Of a stretch of 64,000 bases of DNA, positions 1 through 8,680 are shown piece by piece. The notes under the pieces were generated by a model that had not been told where the DNA came from, searched no databases, and saw only the letters and a program-made list of their open reading frames with translations. Within the stretch, counting starts at the first letter, position 1. Every line of letters begins with the position of its first letter. Both the position numbers and the translations under genes were made by a program. The DNA lies in the NCBI GenBank assembly GCA_027487485.1, contig JAIYDN010000048.1:1-64000 (forward strand), given 5' to 3'. Origin of the DNA: Planctomycetaceae bacterium. Lineage in GTDB: Bacteria > Planctomycetota > Planctomycetia > Pirellulales > Pirellulaceae.

Positions 1-2761
1 CATGGATCACAAACTTGGCATTGGCGCTCGCATCCCGGACTTGATTCCAAACTGCGGTAAAGTCCGCGAACGTTTGTTCTGGAACCGTGCAGGTAATGGT
101 TCGAATAAGAGTCCCGTCGCTGGCTCGATAACCATAATACTTTCTTCGTCCGTACGGATCTTGGTCGTAGAAAAGCTGGTTGCTCAAGTAAGCCTTTTGG
201 CTAACCAGCGTTTTTCCAACTCGTGGGGAAACACTAGTCGTCAAAGGACGGTTGCTGGCGTCGTAAGTAATGTCGGTTGCTGCCCCATTGATCTTCGTTT
301 TGGTCACGATTGTCGTGCTCCCTTCCAGGTAGATATAGTCCGCGACTGTTCGAAGGTTCGGGTCAGTAATTGGGATGTCGTCGGCTTGGCCGTCAAGTAT
401 ATTAGCGTCGATTGCGGACGGAGTGATTTTCTGAATGAGCCTGCCAACACTATCGTAGGTGGAACTACTTACGACGTTCAATCGGTCTTTGGTCTTAAGA
501 ACTTTGCCGACGTTTGCGGTGCCGGACGCACCATACAGAGTCTGCTCAGTTGTTCCGTCTGGGTAGGTCGTTTTTACAAGTCGATCGTTGTTGTCGTACT
601 CGAAGTTTGTGATCCGTCCTTCAGGGTCGGTCGTCTGCGTCTTTCGATTGCTTGCGTCGTACGCGATTAGCGTGACGGGTCGGGTTCCACCAGAGGTATC
701 GGCTGAGTCGGTCACTTTAGTCACGAAGCCAGCTGAGTTGTACTCGTAATCCTTTCGGAAAACAGTGGGAGTGGAGGCGCTGTAAAGCGAGTTGAACTCC
801 GTTTTGAGTAGTCCTTTGTTCGCGTGTGTGGACGGATAGTATTCAAAGGATGATTGGGCAAACGCGGCGGTCTGGACATCATTTCCATTCTGCTCGATCA
901 GGCCAACTTGTTTGGTGAGCATGTGCCCTTGTGCGTCATAAGTGTATTTGATGACGTTGCCAGCCCGATCGCGTTCGCGAGTCGTGAGTCCAATCGTGTT
1001 GTAGGCATAATCTGCGTAAGAACCGTCGGCAGCGTACGTGATTCGAGTTGCTCGGCCAGCAGAATCGTATTGTAGATTGTAAAGGTTCCCCCTTGAATTT
1101 GTGTAGCTTGGCGATGTGCTGGTGTATAGCTGCGATTGGGTGATGGACGAGGGAGGGCCAACAATTTGCGGATTGAGAGTCCCTTCGATTCCCGGAAACG
1201 ATTGTTGTTCGGCAAAGGGGCCACCTCCAGAACCTCCCACGGTTACCATTTGCCATTGATCGTAAACTTGTTGCTGAAGATTACCTGCAAGAACGATCGC
1301 GCGATTGCCGCTTGTGTAGATGAATCGCAAATCGACTGAAGGGTTGGAAGCAGGAATCAACATCCATTCAACATCTGTATTAGGATGTTCGACCATGCGC
1401 CGAACACCAAGAGGTTGATTGATTACGAGTGCCTGATTCGAAATGGTTAATGTCATGTAGTCGTTGGTGAGATGATACTTCATTTCACGATTATCGTTTA
1501 CCGTATCACGGACGGTAACCGTTGCAGTTTGTGCTACGGGATCTTGGCCGTAGACGAAGGTCGATTGATCACCGTTCTTGTAGGTAACGTTGGAAAGCAT
1601 TCCGCTGCCGTAACCATAGGTAATGAACTGGCCATCGTTTCGATCGATTCGACTTACCGACCATCGACCGCTTTGTTGAGCCGAGTTGTATGTGAAAGTA
1701 AGTGTGCTACCGAATGAATCGGTGACGTTATCGATTTGCCATTGCCGATCGGGGGCAGCTGCCAATTGAGCCGGGGTCCAGGTTTTGTAGTTCACCGTCA
1801 GTTCATTGCCGTCGAGGTCAACTCGTTTTTTGAACCGTCCAACAAGTAAGGTTGCTGATGTCGCATCCAAGTCGACGAACTCAAATACTTCTTTGCCGCC
1901 ACTCCAATGGGTAACTTCGCCGGTTGCTGCCGAAAGGGGATTGGTGGTGCTTGCACCGGTCGACGTGTAGAGTCTCAGGTCTTTGAAGTGCTTGTTTTTG
2001 ACATTGTAGTAGACTCCGTCCAAAGAATCGCCTTCCAAACCATCAAAAGCTTGGTAGACAGCGCCCGAGTAGACATCGAAGAATGAGATAGCATTTCCGC
2101 TTGCTTCTGGAAACACATGCAGTTGGCTATCGAACTGGGTGTAGTAACCAGGGGACAAATTGGAATTGTTGGCGCGATTATTTGGCAACCAAACGCGACT
2201 TATGAAATTGGCTCGCATGGATCCCATTGGGCCCACCCCCCTTCCGGCTCCCCCTCCACCACTGTTTCCCGCTCCGCCGCCGCAAGTGTTGCAAGGCGGC
2301 ATCCCTCCGCGTCCGCCGGAGTTATTTCCCATGTCTGTTGAACCACCTGCAGGTGATGTGCAAATACTGCCACAGGACGTTCCACATCCTCCACCATAAA
2401 GATCTCCAACAGAAGTTCCACCCTCTTCGTGGAAGGTATAACAAGTAGCTCCGTATTTGCATTGATCGGACGTGCTTCCAGTCCCTGAACCAACTCCCGG
2501 ACTTGACGAACGTATCGGTGAACTTCCAACCGCACCTCCTCCAGCACCCCCTCCGGCGCCACCTTCGCCGGGACCACCATTACCACCTCCTACAACTTGA
2601 CCTTGAGCAGCCGGGCTACTTGCAAACATCAACACAGGCAAGGCAACGAGGCAAAACTGCACAATCCGCTGGAATAAACCAATAACTTGGTGGCCAATCA
2701 CGCAACTTCCACTCGAAGCGCTGCTTTCGGCAAGCCTGACCAAGGGTATTAATCGTGTCAT
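1..2761 (-). CDS. RHS/YD-repeat protein, 3' end beyond the window edge
   Basis: A reading frame stays open for 920 codons from an ATG at 2761 to the left edge, so the C-terminus is missing. Residues 1-50 hold a hydrophobic stretch resembling a signal or anchor (LFQRIVQFCLVALPVLMFAS). Residues about 55-180 are very rich in Gly, Ser and Cys (GGNGGPGEGG, GGGCGTSCGS). After that come many YD-type repeats, such as YDASNRKTQTTDPEGRITNFEYD and FYDQDPYGRRKYYGYRA, which define the RHS family. RHS proteins build a beta-cage shell and often carry a C-terminal toxin or adhesive tip; that part is not in the window. The family is clear; the role (surface protein or polymorphic toxin) is inference. The membrane protein gene at 2849-3685 lies directly upstream on the same strand and may be co-transcribed. 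Confidence 0.9.
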   Translation of the reverse strand, partial: MTRLIPLVRLAESSASSGSCVIGHQVIGLFQRIVQFCLVALPVLMFASSPAAQGQVVGGGNGGPGEGGAGGGAGGGAVGSSPIRSSSPGVGSGTGSTSDQCKYGATCYTFHEEGGTSVGDLYGGGCGTSCGSICTSPAGGSTDMGNNSGGRGGMPPCNTCGGGAGNSGGGGAGRGVGPMGSMRANFISRVWLPNNRANNSNLSPGYYTQFDSQLHVFPEASGNAISFFDVYSGAVYQAFDGLEGDSLDGVYYNVKNKHFKDLRLYTSTGASTTNPLSAATGEVTHWSGGKEVFEFVDLDATSATLLVGRFKKRVDLDGNELTVNYKTWTPAQLAAAPDRQWQIDNVTDSFGSTLTFTYNSAQQSGRWSVSRIDRNDGQFITYGYGSGMLSNVTYKNGDQSTFVYGQDPVAQTATVTVRDTVNDNREMKYHLTNDYMTLTISNQALVINQPLGVRRMVEHPNTDVEWMLIPASNPSVDLRFIYTSGNRAIVLAGNLQQQVYDQWQMVTVGGSGGGPFAEQQSFPGIEGTLNPQIVGPPSSITQSQLYTSTSPSYTNSRGNLYNLQYDSAGRATRITYAADGSYADYAYNTIGLTTRERDRAGNVIKYTYDAQGHMLTKQVGLIEQNGNDVQTAAFAQSSFEYYPSTHANKGLLKTEFNSLYSASTPTVFRKDYEYNSAGFVTKVTDSADTSGGTRPVTLIAYDASNRKTQTTDPEGRITNFEYDNNDRLVKTTYPDGTTEQTLYGASGTANVGKVLKTKDRLNVVSSSTYDSVGRLIQKITPSAIDANILDGQADDIPITDPNLRTVADYIYLEGSTTIVTKTKINGAATDITYDASNRPLTTSVSPRVGKTLVSQKAYLSNQLFYDQDPYGRRKYYGYRASDGTLIRTITCTVPEQTFADFTAVWNQVRDASANAKFVIH

Positions 2762-2848
2762 GATGAGGCCTTTGATGGATAAAGGTTGATTGAGTCGAGT
2801 ATTGTTGATTGAGTAAAAAGATAGGAAACCATCTTGGGATTCAAATGA

Positions 2849-3685
2849 TTATCTTGCTGGCAATGCTACATTGACACTGAACGCTATTTGGCCGGAGTTG
2901 ATTGGTCCGGCCGCCAGAATCTGTACCAAGTCGATCGTGCCTTCCCCTGCAGTAAAATTCGCTGTTGCGATTCCCTTATCGTCAGCCAAGACAGTTTGGC
3001 TAGTCAGTAGATTGTCAAAGAATCCAAGAGCCTGACTGGTAAATGTTACTGGGGCTCCAGCATCGGCGACCACCGACAATCGAACACTTTCCCCTTGAAC
3101 AACACGAAAGTAACGCTTGTCGGCCGCTCGAATGGGATTAACTCCCTCAGCAGGTTCTGCAGGTGCGAAGACACGCGCTGGTTCAACCGTATCGAGATAG
3201 GCTTGAGGATTCTCCGCGTACGCCTTCGCATCAAATGGCTCAGAAGGCACAAACGAACTAAATCGACTTGGTTTAGACCTGTCCTTCAATGCTGCAAAGA
3301 CGGCTTTTGTGTTGGCATTGGAATCTGGCTCCACGGCAGGTGAAAAACCATGCGGAACTTTGGGCGGATTTTCAATCAACGATGGTTCACGCGACTCGTC
3401 CTTAACGGAGACAACGTCGGTGCCTGGCCTTGCAACACCACCTTGGGTTACCCAACCTTCAGGCACCGAGGGCGTTTCCTGAGCGACAGCATTTTCTTGT
3501 TTAGCAACGACAACATCACGCACTGGCGTAGCATCCGGTTGCATTAGCCATAGCCCCGCACCAATCAAGGCCAACACGGAGAGCCCCACCAGCACTCGTG
3601 AATCAATCGCGGCGTACCGGTCGCAACTCAAGCGAGACCATCTAGTCCGTCGCAAGCGAAACACACCATCATTGAATAGACCCAA
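2849..3685 (-). CDS. Single-pass membrane protein of unknown function upstream of the RHS gene
   Basis: 278 residues. A basic N-terminus (RLRRTRWSRLSCDRY) is followed by one hydrophobic helix at about residues 32-48 (VLVGLSVLALIGAGLWLM). The rest is a hydrophilic, Pro/Glu-rich linker and then a C-terminal part of about 90 residues that looks like a beta-sandwich (VVQGESVRLSVVADAGAPVTFTSQALGFFDN). This predicts an inside-to-outside type II topology with the C-terminal domain outside the cytoplasm. I do not recognise a named family. It is read in the same direction as the RHS gene, 87 nt upstream of it, so a shared transcript and joint surface function are plausible but inferred. Confidence 0.75.
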   Translation of the reverse strand: MGLFNDGVFRLRRTRWSRLSCDRYAAIDSRVLVGLSVLALIGAGLWLMQPDATPVRDVVVAKQENAVAQETPSVPEGWVTQGGVARPGTDVVSVKDESREPSLIENPPKVPHGFSPAVEPDSNANTKAVFAALKDRSKPSRFSSFVPSEPFDAKAYAENPQAYLDTVEPARVFAPAEPAEGVNPIRAADKRYFRVVQGESVRLSVVADAGAPVTFTSQALGFFDNLLTSQTVLADDKGIATANFTAGEGTIDLVQILAAGPINSGQIAFSVNVALPAR

Positions 3686-4189
3686 GATCGTTCAACTCCG
3701 TGGCGAGAAAGGTCAGTTCGTTTAGCATTGGCTCCAAGCAGAGCAGCAATGCAACTTGTGAATTCGTCAACCAAGGTTAGCGGTGCGAAAAAGTAAAGCA
3801 AGGGTTTACAACTGGAATTTCTCAATAATTTATAATTCACTTTTTTCGAAAAAAAAAAAAAAAAAATATCGGTCGGTAGTGGTTGCTTGAGGGGGAATTT
3901 GATAGGCCCTTCTGACTCAGAGATTCCAATCGGTTCACGCCGATTGCGCAATCTAGTTAGTGCCGTCTAGAAAACGAAGTCTGGCCTTGAGATTTGACTG
4001 ACCGCACGGTCATGAATTTAGGGATGAGACCGCTTGTGAACCAACAGGATCGGCTCGAATGATTTTGGAGGAAGGTCGACCGGGCTGTTCGAGAATCCCT
4101 CGTTGGATGATTGCAGTGTCGCGGATCGATTTCATCCGATATAGACTGAGGTTTGATTGTCAGTGCACTCCTTAGAAACGTTGCGGTAA
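3686..4189. other. Divergent intergenic region with an A18 tract
   Basis: No convincing gene is visible in these 504 bases between two divergently read genes, so promoters for both must lie here. At 3849-3866 there are 18 consecutive A bases, directly preceded by TTTTTTCG, giving a TTTTTTCGAAAAAA palindrome. Short reading frames on the minus strand across this stretch have no ribosome site and no protein-like composition. Confidence 0.6.
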
Positions 4190-5707
4190 ATGCTTGATCC
4201 AGTTTCCAACGCGAATCAAAAACATCGTATAGCTCAGGAATTCTTTTCAACTGTACCTATCGAACTTTGCCGCAAGCATTTGCTCTGCCTTGATACCGAG
4301 CATGATGAATCACTTCGTTTGTTGGTTTGCGACCTGACTCCGTCGTTTACAGCAGATTCCGTTCGAAGGCAATTGAGGACGTCGTTACCTACGGTTTGCG
4401 TTGATGAGCGTACTTTGCGAGAAAAGATTGACAAAGCATTCGAGGTATTTCGCGCGACGGGGGGATCGGCCAACCAATCGGAAACAATCTTGGATACAGC
4501 CGCAGAACGAGTCGTATTAACAGCCAATGACGATTCGATGGACTTGCTTCAGGATCAATCGGAATCTCCTGTCATCGATGTCGTGAATCGGATCTTGTTC
4601 GAGGCTGTCCAGCAGCAAGCATCGGATATTCACTTTCAACCAAATGAGCAATCACTGACGGTAAGAATGCGAATGGACGGTGTACTGTTTGACGTACGGG
4701 ATGTTCCCAAAAGCTTGCAGGAAGAAGTACTCACTCGGATCAAAGTAGCTGGACGGATGGACATCGCTGAAAAGCGATTACCTCAAGACGGCCGGGCAAC
4801 GGTCCGTGTGGGCTCGCGTGTGATCGATTTGCGGATTGCGTCGATGCCATCTAGTCATGGGGAACGTATCGTTGTTCGATTGCTCGATAAGAGTGCAAGG
4901 CTGTATCAGCTTAAAGAGCTTGGGATGGACCCGCTGTCGCTCGAGCGGTTTCGCAACGCGATCTCCGTCGAGCATGGATTGATTCTAGTGACCGGCCCAA
5001 CCGGCAGTGGTAAAAGTACGACTCTCTATTCGGCCCTTCAGGAACTGGATACGACCGAACGCAATGCGGTGACGCTCGAAGATCCGATTGAGTACCAGCT
5101 AGTGGGTGTTTCGCAGACTCAGATCAATCTTAAGAAGGGGATGACGTTTGCAAGCGGACTGCGGAGCGTGCTCCGGCAAGACCCGGACATCATCATGGTG
5201 GGGGAGATACGAGATGCAGAAACGGCCATGATGGCGGTTCAAGCAGCTCTGACTGGGCACTTGGTGTTTAGTACGTTGCATACTAATGATGCAGCAAGCG
5301 CGGTGACGCGGATGATGGATTTGGGGATTGAGCCCTATCTGTTGGCTAGTAGTTTGGTTTCGGTTTTGGCTCAACGGTTGGTGAGGAGGGTTTGTTCGTG
5401 TGGGTTGAGAGTTGAGGGTTTAGGGTTGAGAGTGGAGGGAGAGCAGACGATTGAGGGTGGGAAGGTGGTGGGGTGTTTGGCTTGTCGGGGGACGGGGTAT
5501 AAGGGGCGGTTGGGGATTTATGAACTGCTGATCGTGGACGAAGAGATTCGAGGTTTGATAACTCGGCGGGCACATTCGTCAGCTATCCGTGATGAAGCGG
5601 TTAAACAGGGGATGCAGTTGCTGAAGACTTCCGGGGAGATCAAAGTTGCAGAAGGGGTGACGTCGCGTGAAGAAGTGGAAAGGGTGACGATGAGGGCGAA
5701 AATGTAG
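4190..5707 (+). CDS. gspE: GspE/PilB-family secretion ATPase
   Basis: 505 residues. This family of hexameric ATPases drives pseudopilus assembly in type II secretion or pilus extension in type IV pili, on the inner face of the cytoplasmic membrane. The Walker A motif GPTGSGKST is at residues 269-277, the Asp-box region PDIIMVGEIRD is at 332-342, and a His box (TGHLVFSTLHTNDA) follows. A metal-binding tetracysteine lies near the C-terminus: C402-x-C404 and C429-x-x-C432 (GCLACRGTGYKGR). The loop between the Cys pairs, GLRVEGLGLRVEG, is encoded by a G-rich heptad repeat also found elsewhere in this window, so the zinc loop carries an in-frame insertion. The secretin gene converges from the right, which supports a secretion role. 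The family cannot be separated into type II versus type IV from this gene alone. Confidence 0.9.
   Translation: MLDPVSNANQKHRIAQEFFSTVPIELCRKHLLCLDTEHDESLRLLVCDLTPSFTADSVRRQLRTSLPTVCVDERTLREKIDKAFEVFRATGGSANQSETILDTAAERVVLTANDDSMDLLQDQSESPVIDVVNRILFEAVQQQASDIHFQPNEQSLTVRMRMDGVLFDVRDVPKSLQEEVLTRIKVAGRMDIAEKRLPQDGRATVRVGSRVIDLRIASMPSSHGERIVVRLLDKSARLYQLKELGMDPLSLERFRNAISVEHGLILVTGPTGSGKSTTLYSALQELDTTERNAVTLEDPIEYQLVGVSQTQINLKKGMTFASGLRSVLRQDPDIIMVGEIRDAETAMMAVQAALTGHLVFSTLHTNDAASAVTRMMDLGIEPYLLASSLVSVLAQRLVRRVCSCGLRVEGLGLRVEGEQTIEGGKVVGCLACRGTGYKGRLGIYELLIVDEEIRGLITRRAHSSAIRDEAVKQGMQLLKTSGEIKVAEGVTSREEVERVTMRAKM
5402..5457 (+). repeat. G-rich heptad repeat inside gspE
   Basis: Degenerate 7-nt units TTGAGAG, TTGAGGG, TTTAGGG and TTGAGAG run in tandem within the coding sequence and keep the reading frame, giving the protein repeat LRVEG-LGLRVEG. 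The same units recur at 5708-5760, 6170-6205 and 7163-7215. Confidence 0.8.
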
Positions 5708-5760
5708 GTTGGTTTAGGGTTGAGGGTGAACAGCCAACACTTGGTTGAGGGTTTAGGGAT
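5708..5760 (+). repeat. G-rich heptad repeat copy left of the four-helix-bundle gene
   Basis: Directly after the gspE stop codon the sequence carries GGTTTAGGGTTGAGGG and, after a short spacer, GGTTGAGGGTTTAGGG. Runs of three G are spaced by four bases as in telomere-type repeats. The orientation matches the copy in gspE. Confidence 0.75.
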
Positions 5761-5792
5761 ATGAGTTATTAGGCGAGTTGGGAGACTTGGAT

Positions 5793-6152
5793 ATGTTCGG
5801 ATTTGAGAAGCTTGACGTTTGGCGGATGTCTGTAGATTTTGCCACTAGTATTTATGAGCATACAAGCAAGTTCCCAGACCACGAAAAGTTTGGACTCAGC
5901 AATCAACTGAGGCGAGCGTCGGTATCGATCTCGTCCAATATTGCCGAAGGGAGCGGCCGTAATTCACCGAGCGACTTCGGACGATTCGTGAGTATTGCAT
6001 ATGGTTCCTTGATGGAGAGTGTTTCGCAACTCCACATCGCTGCTCGATTGAAGTACATTGACGAGAGTTCGCTCAATCAACTTTTTACTCAGGCTGAATC
6101 TATCGCCAAGATGCTGAGCCGCCTTCGGTCTAGCTTGAAAGAAAACCCATAG
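5793..6152 (+). CDS. Four-helix-bundle protein (23S rRNA intervening-sequence / S23 family)
   Basis: 119 residues from the ATG at 5793, which is preferred over an upstream in-frame TTG at 5778. The sequence FEKLDVWRMSVDF...IYEHTSKFPDHEKFGLSNQLRRASVSISSNIAEGSGR matches the four-helix-bundle family first described from 23S rRNA intervening sequences and related to the bAvd accessory proteins of diversity-generating retroelements. The motif SNIAEGSGR is the family hallmark. Family members form small helical oligomers and their cellular role is poorly known. No reverse transcriptase lies near it. The gene is bracketed by heptad-repeat copies in opposite orientation and sits between two converging secretion genes, so gene plus repeats look like an inserted cassette (inference). 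Confidence 0.85.
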   Translation: MFGFEKLDVWRMSVDFATSIYEHTSKFPDHEKFGLSNQLRRASVSISSNIAEGSGRNSPSDFGRFVSIAYGSLMESVSQLHIAARLKYIDESSLNQLFTQAESIAKMLSRLRSSLKENP

Positions 6153-6169
6153 CGCTTTTAAGATTTTGC

Positions 6170-6205
6170 CGCCTCAACCCTCAACTCTAAACCCTCAACC
6201 CTAAC
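6170..6205 (-). repeat. Heptad repeat copy right of the four-helix-bundle gene, inverted
   Basis: On the plus strand this reads as C-rich units (CTCAACC, CTCAACT, CTAAACC, CTCAACC, CTAACC), the reverse complement of the copy at 5708-5760. It directly abuts the gspD stop codon at 6206. Confidence 0.8.
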
Positions 6206-8680
6206 CTACTTCATCATCACCGGTGAGCTGGCGGGGAAGTTGTGACCGTCGTCGGCGTGATTCGAGGATCGCTTTGACAAGAATTTCAAGTCGCGAAACT
6301 TGTCTTCCTCTAGAATGATCGGCCGCAAAAATACGAAGAGCGAATTATCGCGATTGCTGTTGGTGGTTAGACTTGTTATGTCGCGAATGATGGGGATACG
6401 CTCCAAATATGGAATCCCGTTCAGACTTGACGAAACGTTTTTCTGGGTGAGTCCGCCTACGATGATTGTGTAACCATCGGGGACAGTAACACGGGAGCTG
6501 ATCTCGTTGGTTTGGCGAGGTGGTGGTACTCCGGCGGATCCAGAACCTGTAAAAGAGTTCAATGTTACGTTGTAGTCGAGATTAACGTGCTTACCCTCGC
6601 TGATGGTAGGAGTGACGGTAATGGACGTACCCGCTTTGGCAAATCCTGCAAAACTGGTGGTTGCTACTGTTTGCGAGGCATTGACGCTCGTAAAGGGGAC
6701 TTCATTAACGCTTTCCAATGTCCCTTCAGCATTGTCGTCTACGAGGATCTTAGGTGAGCTCAGAACTCGCGATCTTCGATGGGCTGCGAGTGCGCGGACG
6801 ACAATGTCGGCTGTTTGTGGATCTACCAAGGCAGCGTTAAAGCCAGTACCAGGCGTAATCGCTAAGGACCCGTTGGTAGGTGTGACGGTGCTGAGCCCAT
6901 AACTGCTGAATGAGAATAATCTTCGAGCACCAGTTCGATCCCCTCCGGATACTTCTACCCCGAGTGTATAGTCGTCGGTAGTGTCGATGATCACGATACG
7001 AGCCTCGATCATGACTTGCGGGCGTCGCTTGTCCAGGAACTCAATCAGTTGTTGGTAGGCTTGCTGAACTTCCGGTTCGGCAATGATGATCAGTGTGTTG
7101 CTACCTAGATCGGCGGTGACTTGAGCGTTACCCAATGGGGATTGGATGCCTCGTTCATAAAACTGAGGGTTTAGAGGGAGTTGAGAGTTGAGGGGTGAGA
7201 GTTGAGGGTTGAGGCCAAAACCGTTAAAGCCAGCCCCAAAAGTAAATTGGCCGTTTTGATTGTTGTTGAAATTGGGATTGTTTGTGTTAACGTCGACTAA
7301 CCCGTTTCGTTGAGTGGCGAGAGGGAACGGCGCGACAAGGCCTGGCTGTGCGGTGTTGGCCCCGACAACGAAGGGATTATTGGGGCCCGTGACGGCTCGG
7401 TCGTTTGTCGTTCGGCCACGTTGCTGCTGACCACTGTTACGATTGTTTTGAAACGGGTTCTGCCCGAATCCACCCTGAAGGCTGTTTAGTGTTTCGAGAA
7501 TGTCTTGGACAGGGACGTTTTTGATCTCGTAGAAGCGGATCGGGCTTTGCCGAGCACTCGTTTCGCGGGAATCGAATTGTGGAATGAGTTTTGCGATTTG
7601 CTGTTGTACCAATTCTGTCGTTGAAACAACCAATTGTGCCCCTTCAACCCGAGAGTCGTAATTTGGCTTCGGGGATTGGGAATCGACCCATTGCTGGAGA
7701 ATTTCTTCGAGTTGCTTCGGACTAATGAATTGTGGCCGATAGCTTTGAGTTGATGTCGCGAGTGGAACGTCAAGAGACTTCAAGAGCTCGATGGCTGCTT
7801 GGATCTGTGAGGGAAGACCGATCAGGATCAGCTGGCTTGTGCGGGGTTCGACGGCAATTTCGATTCCAGGTGCTGATCGAATTGAATTGGAGTCGTTGGA
7901 GTTTGGGCCGCCGTTTCCGCCCGCGGCAGGCTGACCATCCGCTCGGGCTCGGGCGGCCAGGATCGATTGCAGCCGCTGGGCCAATTCGTCGACGGTAACG
8001 TGCTCGGCCCGGACAAATCGGATGGACGATGTGTTTTGCTCGGCGTCTAGAATATCGATGAGCCGTTGGATACGTTTGAGGTTGTTGGTGGTGTCAGTGA
8101 CGATCAGCGTTCGGTTTGCAGGTACAGCGATCGTGTTGGCTCCTGCGCCAGTGAGGAAGGGACCGATGAGCGTTTTGATTTGGTTTGGGTCTCCTCGTTT
8201 TAGCGAGAAGACTTGTGTCACTGGAATGGCAGGTCCGAGGCGATCTAGTTCCGCGTTGGTCGGGGTTGGTAGGGAAACCTGCGGCATACTTGCCAAAGGA
8301 ACGATCTTGTACCAGTTTGGGGTTTCTGTTTGGGCGACAGCAAAGCCGTTGAACTGTAGTGCGCTTTGCAGCAAATTGAACAAACTGTCGACAGGTAATT
8401 CGTCTGGTACCTGGAGATTGATTTTCTTTTGGTTCAGTGTTTCATCATACAGGAAGCGGATGTTCAGACGCTGACTAATGTATTCTACTAGCGTGACCAT
8501 TGGCGTCTCGCCTCGGAGATTGATTCGAATCGTCGATGTTTTTGGATCGGTGGGGGCCTGAGTTGCGACAGGCCGAAGGGGCTGGGGTTGAGCATGTGCG
8601 ACCGACATAAGCAATATACCATTCCCCAGTACAAAAGCGAACAGAAGAACCCTCAAACGATGCGAATACAAAGGGATCAT
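6206..8680 (-). CDS. gspD: GspD-like secretin (type II/III secretion system outer-membrane pore)
   Basis: 824 residues with an N-terminal signal peptide (residues 1-31, hydrophobic core LLFAFVLGNGILLMSVAHA). The protein has the modular N0/N1/N2/N3 periplasmic repeats (for example TRTLIVTDTTNNLKRIQRLIDILD at about 190-215), then the secretin pore domain with VTVPDGYTIIVGGLTQ and GIPYLERIPIIRDI near residues 740-775. Secretins form the outer-membrane channel for folded proteins or pili. Around residues 489-506 the chain reads NPQLSPLNSQLPLNPQ, encoded by the same G-rich heptad repeat found in gspE, inside a low-complexity Asn/Gln/Gly-rich linker before the pore domain. The start codon overlaps the stop of the upstream TPR lipoprotein gene by 4 nt (ATGA), indicating translational coupling. 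Confidence 0.92.
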   Translation of the reverse strand: MIPLYSHRLRVLLFAFVLGNGILLMSVAHAQPQPLRPVATQAPTDPKTSTIRINLRGETPMVTLVEYISQRLNIRFLYDETLNQKKINLQVPDELPVDSLFNLLQSALQFNGFAVAQTETPNWYKIVPLASMPQVSLPTPTNAELDRLGPAIPVTQVFSLKRGDPNQIKTLIGPFLTGAGANTIAVPANRTLIVTDTTNNLKRIQRLIDILDAEQNTSSIRFVRAEHVTVDELAQRLQSILAARARADGQPAAGGNGGPNSNDSNSIRSAPGIEIAVEPRTSQLILIGLPSQIQAAIELLKSLDVPLATSTQSYRPQFISPKQLEEILQQWVDSQSPKPNYDSRVEGAQLVVSTTELVQQQIAKLIPQFDSRETSARQSPIRFYEIKNVPVQDILETLNSLQGGFGQNPFQNNRNSGQQQRGRTTNDRAVTGPNNPFVVGANTAQPGLVAPFPLATQRNGLVDVNTNNPNFNNNQNGQFTFGAGFNGFGLNPQLSPLNSQLPLNPQFYERGIQSPLGNAQVTADLGSNTLIIIAEPEVQQAYQQLIEFLDKRRPQVMIEARIVIIDTTDDYTLGVEVSGGDRTGARRLFSFSSYGLSTVTPTNGSLAITPGTGFNAALVDPQTADIVVRALAAHRRSRVLSSPKILVDDNAEGTLESVNEVPFTSVNASQTVATTSFAGFAKAGTSITVTPTISEGKHVNLDYNVTLNSFTGSGSAGVPPPRQTNEISSRVTVPDGYTIIVGGLTQKNVSSSLNGIPYLERIPIIRDITSLTTNSNRDNSLFVFLRPIILEEDKFRDLKFLSKRSSNHADDGHNFPASSPVMMK
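7163..7215 (+). repeat. Heptad repeat copy inside gspD
   Basis: Plus-strand units CTGAGGG, TTTAGAG, TTGAGAG, TTGAGGG and TTGAGGG run in tandem with small gaps. The gspD frame reads through on the opposite strand and gives the LNPQLSPLNSQLPLNPQ segment. Units are more degenerate than the intergenic copies. Confidence 0.75.

Noticed and set aside
2200-2586. Minus-strand frame inside the RHS gene (MVMVVPAKVAPEG...)
   Set aside because: It lies in another frame of the Gly-rich RHS N-terminal coding region and has no ribosome site; it is a composition artefact.
5793-6152. Diversity-generating retroelement
   Set aside because: The four-helix-bundle family includes DGR accessory proteins, but no reverse transcriptase or template/variable repeat pair is visible.
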